Positions 15,721 through 19,183 of a stretch of DNA of 19,183 nt are shown here, piece by piece (the stretch's first letter is position 1; every line of letters begins with the position of its first letter). The stretch lies in the NCBI GenBank assembly GCA_020635495.1, contig JACJZQ010000025.1, positions 1-19,183 of the forward strand, given 5' to 3'. A model generated the notes under the pieces. The model had not been told where the DNA came from. It ran no database searches and worked only from the letters and a program-made list of their open reading frames with translations. The position numbers and the translations under genes are program-made. The DNA comes from Flavobacteriales bacterium (GTDB taxonomy: Bacteria > Bacteroidota > Bacteroidia > UBA10329).

Positions 15721-16964
15721 TCAATCCGGATGAAATAGTTTATCGTTACATTGCGAGGGCGCGTTTCACCTGATCCTTCAGCGTCTATTATTTCGCCCGA
15801 CTGCTTTGTGGTTCGGCCTTCTTTCGTACCAGCATGAAATAAGCCCTCGCCATCATTTGGAGTCTCGCTGGCTTTTAGAGCTTTTGGTTTATACAACTGG
15901 ACGTGACTATGGTCACCACCGCCATGATTGTGCTTTTTGAAAGAGTCGGCTTGATAGGCACCTAATTCCAAGTCACCATCAGGATTTCCAAGAACCGTAT
16001 TACGTTTATTGTTTTTCCCCCGTAAGAATACCCCCTGGAGATTTGGTACACGACCATTTTGCCCCGGGAGGTTATTGTCAATATACTTTCTATACTCTGT
16101 ATTTAATGGGCATACATCACCATCACAAAGCATCCATCGTTGTCCTTTGTGGTTATTGTAGAATTCCCCAGGGGAAAGCATTGAAGCTATGATATCACCA
16201 ACTCCATAAGATAAAGTGGTATCTGGTGCATAGATTGCCGGAACTTTAATGGTAATCTTACCATCCGAAGTAAATACATCTATGGTTGCTTTGTCGGCTA
16301 CAACATAATCGTTTGTTCCTTCTTGTAACCGTTTTTTATTTGATATGCTCCTTACAAACTTAGCCCAAATCCAAGTATAGTCAGGGAGCATTCCTGAACC
16401 TGATACAGTGTCTTGTAGAGCACCAGAAATGGTAAAAGCTTCAGATGGCGTTACCTTTATTTCTTGGATTTTTGGAGCTTTTTTCAAGTCACTTCTATTG
16501 TATTTAATCCCAATACTAAATTCATCAAAGAGTGGAGGTGAAGGGCGATCAACATCAAACTCAATTCCACCTTTATCACAAATTGCCAAACAAGCTTTGT
16601 ACGAGTCCATCATTTCGGAGCTGATTATCTGGCTATTTTCTTCTTCAAGCAAAGCAAATTCTGCCGTAGATAATTTACTTCCCTTGGATAACTTGCTTAC
16701 TGCATCTTGTTCCGCTTGACTTCCTGATAAGCCAATTCCAGCATATGAACCACCAACGGTCGTTGAGCCACCAGAAGATTTTGAGCGCTGTTTTTCATAT
16801 TCCTTCTCAATGGACTTCATATCTTTTACTGAAGTTGAACTGCTAAAAGTGTTATAGAGACCATACTCTAATAGTTTATTACACTCGCATTGGGCATAAT
16901 TTAGACTGGGAATTGATACGGTCAGGAAAATGCAACAAAAGACGCTGCGAAAAGATATTCTCAT
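15717..16964 (-). CDS. Secreted protein with phage tail-collar-like C-terminal domain
   Basis: This 415-residue protein has a signal peptide (cleavage near LNYA|Q, residues 24-25). A Ser/Gly-rich stretch occupies about 60-95, a central region of unknown fold follows, and the C-terminal 160 residues resemble the phage tail collar/fibre tip: GDIIASMLSPGEF, WMLCDG, RVPNLQGVFLRG, GAYQADSFKKHNH and a terminal SGETRPRNVTINYFIRI. In phage this domain trimerises and ends receptor-binding fibres; in secreted bacterial proteins it may act as a trimeric adhesin or a domesticated fibre. There are no other phage genes nearby. It lies 2 bp downstream of the gene at 16967 (same operon) and shares its stop with ligA in TTAA. 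Codons are AT-richer than in rlmD. Confidence 0.75.
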   Translation of the reverse strand: MRISFRSVFCCIFLTVSIPSLNYAQCECNKLLEYGLYNTFSSSTSVKDMKSIEKEYEKQRSKSSGGSTTVGGSYAGIGLSGSQAEQDAVSKLSKGSKLSTAEFALLEEENSQIISSEMMDSYKACLAICDKGGIEFDVDRPSPPLFDEFSIGIKYNRSDLKKAPKIQEIKVTPSEAFTISGALQDTVSGSGMLPDYTWIWAKFVRSISNKKRLQEGTNDYVVADKATIDVFTSDGKITIKVPAIYAPDTTLSYGVGDIIASMLSPGEFYNNHKGQRWMLCDGDVCPLNTEYRKYIDNNLPGQNGRVPNLQGVFLRGKNNKRNTVLGNPDGDLELGAYQADSFKKHNHGGGDHSHVQLYKPKALKASETPNDGEGLFHAGTKEGRTTKQSGEIIDAEGSGETRPRNVTINYFIRID

Positions 16965-16966
16965 GA

Positions 16967-17311
16967 TTATTTATTTTTTATACGTTCATATCGACAAACT
17001 TTCAATCCATCCTTACAGGTGTCCTCTTCGTCCATCCTAATATACTTTGACATATCTACCATAGATTGAGTTTTTGTACACTTTCCATCAACATATCCGT
17101 ACACTAGCTCAACATCGCTGAGGCTTCCACACGCGGTTGATCTGATATAAACTGCTTCAAAAGAGTCAGAATACAGAAATGACTTACAAGGTTCACGTTC
17201 TTCTGATTTCTTTTCTGAGGATGATTCTGTTTTGGTTTCCTTTACTTGACCGTTCGAATTGTAAACAGCCGCTAACAGCATTATTGCTGCCAAAGTGATT
17301 GCCTTGTTCAT
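16967..17311 (-). CDS. Small secreted cysteine-containing protein, unknown function
   Basis: This 114-residue protein has a clear signal peptide (MNKAITLAAIMLLAAVYNSNG|Q). A Lys/Glu/Ser-rich linker (KETKTESSSEKKSEE) is followed by a compact C-terminal region with five cysteines (EPCKSF, TACGSL, GKCTKT, DTCKDG, KVCRY) that probably form disulfides in the periplasm or outside the cell. I recognise no family. It ends 2 bp before the tail-collar-like gene, so the two are one transcription unit and perhaps one surface structure. Both lie in the segment between ligA and the ligA remnant. The 130 bp upstream, AT-rich, should hold their promoter; I cannot fix it. Confidence 0.7.
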   Translation of the reverse strand: MNKAITLAAIMLLAAVYNSNGQVKETKTESSSEKKSEEREPCKSFLYSDSFEAVYIRSTACGSLSDVELVYGYVDGKCTKTQSMVDMSKYIRMDEEDTCKDGLKVCRYERIKNK

Positions 17312-17440
17312 GGTTATCAGTTCTTGTGTACAATATAGTAATTCAACTAAATGTTGTTAGAGTTTGAATTTAACTATTTGTGAATTACTATTGGAAGTTT
17401 ATTTAATTGTCATCACTTTGTGAGTTTTGAAACGAGAACG

Positions 17441-17515
17441 TCTAAACCCAAAAAGGCGGAGGATTTGGGTATTCCGATCATTTCGGAGGTGGATTTTGTG
17501 GGGATGATCAGTTGA
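17441..17515 (+). pseudogene. Remnant of a second ligA 3' end
   Basis: The frame reads SKPKKAEDLGIPIISEVDF, then VGMIS and a TGA, against SKLKKAEDLGIPIISEEDF, VEMINVS and TAA at the end of LigA (15640-15720). I count 15 mismatches in 72 aligned bases, mostly at third positions, and 4 changes in 24 residues. Similarity stops abruptly upstream of 17441. The remnant overlaps the stop of the convergent YdeI-type gene by 8 bp, suggesting that this is where ligA originally ended. Confidence 0.85.
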
Positions 17516-18083
17516 AGTGCTTTGGTTTGGTTTCCCTACTGGCACATTCTGCAATCTCGTTGATACGCTTCTGGCGGGTTTCATCCCGCTTGGCAAGAAC
17601 TATCCAAGAGAGCATCATTTTTTTGACCGATCTGCTTTGGCTCTGAAAGAAGTCCTTGGAACCTGTGTGTTTTGAGAATGCGATTTCCAGATCATCAGGA
17701 ATGATGAGTTCATCAACCTGATCAAGAATGTTCCATGAACCGTTCTGCTTTGCTACTTCGATAGAGGCCAGACCTGCTTTGGTCATGCGGCCATCAGCAA
17801 TCAGTTTTTCAACCTTCTCTTTATTGATCTTGCTCCACATGCTGTTCGGTTTGCGCCTGCCGAAATACTGCATGAAACTTTCCTCATCAATAGACCTTCT
17901 TGTGCTGTCTATCCATCCGAAACACAATGCTTCATCTACAGCATCGCTCCACGCGAGGGTTGGTTTGTCAGAGCTTTTCTTGTAACAGATTAGCCAAATA
18001 CTATGCTTGGTGTGGTGGTTTTCCTCCAGCCATTCGCGCCATTCGCGCTGAGAGATAGGACAGAAGGTTTCGTGCTTGGTCAT
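17508..18083 (-). CDS. YdeI/OmdA (OmpD-associated) family protein
   Basis: This 191-residue protein resembles the YdeI/OmpD-associated (bacteriocin-protection) family: W-x-x-WL near the N-terminus, SIWLICYKK, LAWSDAVDEALCFGWIDST (42-60), FGRRKPNSMWSKIN (about 74-87), KVEKLIADGRMTKAGL, and a C-terminal helical region with KRDETRQKRINEIAECA, which is typical of the family end. There is no signal peptide. The biochemical role of the family is poorly defined; it has been linked to stress and antimicrobial-peptide tolerance in enterobacteria. It follows the DUF1801 gene by 3 bp as the last gene of the minus-strand run, and its stop overlaps the ligA remnant. Confidence 0.85.
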   Translation of the reverse strand: MTKHETFCPISQREWREWLEENHHTKHSIWLICYKKSSDKPTLAWSDAVDEALCFGWIDSTRRSIDEESFMQYFGRRKPNSMWSKINKEKVEKLIADGRMTKAGLASIEVAKQNGSWNILDQVDELIIPDDLEIAFSKHTGSKDFFQSQSRSVKKMMLSWIVLAKRDETRQKRINEIAECASRETKPKHFN

Positions 18084-18086
18084 CGT

Positions 18087-18479
18087 TTATTTCAGTCGCT
18101 CAAGCACACCTTTGCGCTTTACAATATTCTTGTAATCCCACTGGATGTTGCGCGATTTGCCAAGCCATCGCTGCAGGTCTTGATGGTTGATCTCCTCAAC
18201 TGAATTGTAGAACACGGAGGCGTCTTTGAACTTGGCGCCACGCTCTTTCAATCCTTCTTCATCAAAACTGGCTCCGCTCCAGAACATCAGGCGAATGCCT
18301 GCTTTCTGCTTGCTGTAGCCAACAATAGGGTTCCCATCTAGAAACCATACGGGATGACCATGCCATATTTTGCTTTCTGCTTCTGGTAGCCCTTTATTGA
18401 TCTCTACTTTCAGCTTATTACAAACAGAGGCCTCCGATTCAGATAAAGAATTGTTGTATGCTACAATTTCAGTAGTCAT
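18087..18479 (-). CDS. DUF1801 (YdhG-like) family protein
   Basis: This 130-residue cytoplasmic protein has the DUF1801 hallmark: an N-terminal helical part, then KIWHGHPVWFLDGNPIVGY (37-55) and GIRLMFWSG (61-69), with FKDASVFYN further on. The family has a small alpha/beta fold related to frataxin-like or iron-associated proteins in some annotations, but no proven reaction. Genes of this family often sit beside YdeI/OmdA genes, as here (3-bp gap downstream). It lies 16 bp after the FMN reductase gene, in the same transcription unit. Confidence 0.85.
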   Translation of the reverse strand: MTTEIVAYNNSLSESEASVCNKLKVEINKGLPEAESKIWHGHPVWFLDGNPIVGYSKQKAGIRLMFWSGASFDEEGLKERGAKFKDASVFYNSVEEINHQDLQRWLGKSRNIQWDYKNIVKRKGVLERLK

Positions 18480-18495
18480 TATCCGAGTTTTCCAA

Positions 18496-19014
18496 TCAAT
18501 GAACCAAGAGTTTGAGGGCTTCCTGAATCAGATGCATATGCTCATCATTCAGTTCAATGATTCCAGATTCGGTTCTCATTTCGTTCTGAAAAAGTGGCAA
18601 TTCGGCCACCACCTTGGCTTTGCTTGCCTTGAGGGATTCTACAAGCGAGGCCATGGCATATATTCCACGTGGCTCATGAGGAGTAAACGTTATCGGCAAT
18701 ACGGGTTTGTCTGCCAATTCACCTGATTCGGTCATCCACTCCAAGGCGTTCTTGAGTACCGCTGGGATATTGTGTAGGTATTCGGGCGTTGAGACGATGA
18801 CCGCATCTGCATTAGACACTCTGGTTTTCAAATTGCTGACCAATTCAGGAATTCCTTCGTTCAGTTTTCTGGGTGTGAATAGCGGTAGATTGGTTAGTTC
18901 GTCATAGATGTCGAATTCAAATTGGTCGGAGAACACTGCGGAAATTGCTTTGAGCAATTGAAGATTGGAACTGTTCTCGCTTGCGGAGCCGCTTATTGCA
19001 AGTATGGTTTTCAT
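18496..19014 (-). CDS. NAD(P)H-dependent FMN reductase
   Basis: This 172-residue flavodoxin-fold oxidoreductase belongs to the NADPH-dependent FMN reductase family. The phosphate-binding loop SGSASENSSN follows the first strand (MKTILAIS), and STPEYLHNIPAVLKNALEWM is the flavin-binding signature (usually TPEYNGSIPGVLKNALDW). It reduces FMN or small quinone/azo-type compounds using NAD(P)H in the cytoplasm; the substrate is not known. I start it at ATG 19014 (MKTILAISGS), not at the TTG two codons earlier, because the ATG matches the family N-terminus. It lies 10 bp after the cyclase stop and 16 bp before the DUF1801 gene. Confidence 0.9.
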   Translation of the reverse strand: MKTILAISGSASENSSNLQLLKAISAVFSDQFEFDIYDELTNLPLFTPRKLNEGIPELVSNLKTRVSNADAVIVSTPEYLHNIPAVLKNALEWMTESGELADKPVLPITFTPHEPRGIYAMASLVESLKASKAKVVAELPLFQNEMRTESGIIELNDEHMHLIQEALKLLVH

Positions 19015-19024
19015 ACGCAATGGC

Positions 19025-19183
19025 TCAGCTTATCAGATCCCAAAGCCCTTTGTTTGGAACTCGTCCTTCTCCATTTTCAGAGAATTCTGATTTTATGGCG
19101 TTCACGAAATACATGTCTACCATGCCTTTTCCTTTGGCCTCTCGCTGTCCGCGGTACTCGGTATCGAAGTATTTCTTGACCAT
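19025..19183 (-). CDS. C-terminal tail of an adenylate/guanylate cyclase (partial)
   Basis: The frame enters from the right edge and ends at the TGA at 19025-19027. The 52 visible residues include FDTEYRGQREAKGKGMVDMYFV, closely matching the last strands of class III nucleotide cyclase domains (usually YRG-x-x-x-KGKG-x-x-x-MYFV), followed by a short tail ending GLWDLIS. The enzyme would make cAMP or cGMP; upstream sensor domains and catalytic metal residues lie outside the window. The ATG at the very edge is an internal methionine. It is followed 10 bp downstream by the FMN reductase. Confidence 0.75.
   Translation of the reverse strand: MVKKYFDTEYRGQREAKGKGMVDMYFVNAIKSEFSENGEGRVPNKGLWDLIS

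Noticed and set aside
15717..17440. Prophage remnant
   Set aside because: Only a tail-collar-like domain is present, on a protein with a signal peptide; there is no integrase, capsid or lysis gene.
1..19183. tRNA or rRNA genes
   Set aside because: I saw no cloverleaf with a GTTCRANYC arm plus matching acceptor stem and no rRNA-like stretch.

Overview
The window looks like a chromosomal segment of a Bacteroidota bacterium, probably Flavobacteriales. The evidence is two type IX secretion (T9SS) cargo proteins with C-terminal sorting domains, a lipoprotein cytochrome, signal peptides ending in FSQ/NAQ/YAQ, the absence of clear Shine-Dalgarno sites, and many short imperfect inverted repeats of kinds scattered through such genomes (GTCATTCCGAG..., GTCATCCTGAG..., CCCCTTTGAAAGGGG...).

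Layout: (1) 1-3490, surface and periplasm: the 3' end of a T9SS adhesin-like protein, a convergent diheme-type cytochrome/Tll0287-like lipoprotein, and a secreted alpha/beta-hydrolase-fold protein that seems to lack catalytic residues. (2) 3496-5800, minus strand: a TPMT-type methyltransferase and the 23S rRNA methyltransferase RlmD, with repeat elements between and around them. (3) 6088-10138, a visibly more AT-rich accessory module: a nuclease-RecQ-like helicase fusion, split by about eleven small frameshifts although every helicase motif is still readable, plus a coupled coiled-coil membrane protein (ATGGCTGA overlap). It resembles a defence-type module but matches no named system I can identify. 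(4) 10154-11628, minus: a W/PW-repeat protein followed by nine 21-bp tandem repeats. (5) 11629-15720, plus: PrmC, a probable envelope protein whose signal-peptide region has been invaded by repeat elements, and the NAD-dependent DNA ligase LigA. (6) 15717-17440, minus: two secreted-protein genes (one with a phage tail-collar-like domain) that sit between LigA and a second, diverged copy of the LigA C-terminus (17441-17515), which points to a small genomic insertion or replacement. (7) 17508-19183, minus: a compact run with the tail of a class III nucleotide cyclase, an FMN reductase, a DUF1801 protein and a YdeI/OmdA-type protein.

The housekeeping genes (rlmD, prmC, ligA) are intact. The most informative features are the broken helicase module, the ligA 3' duplication scar, and the mobile-looking repeats that enter coding sequences (start of the 12512 gene, inside prmC, end of the TPMT gene).
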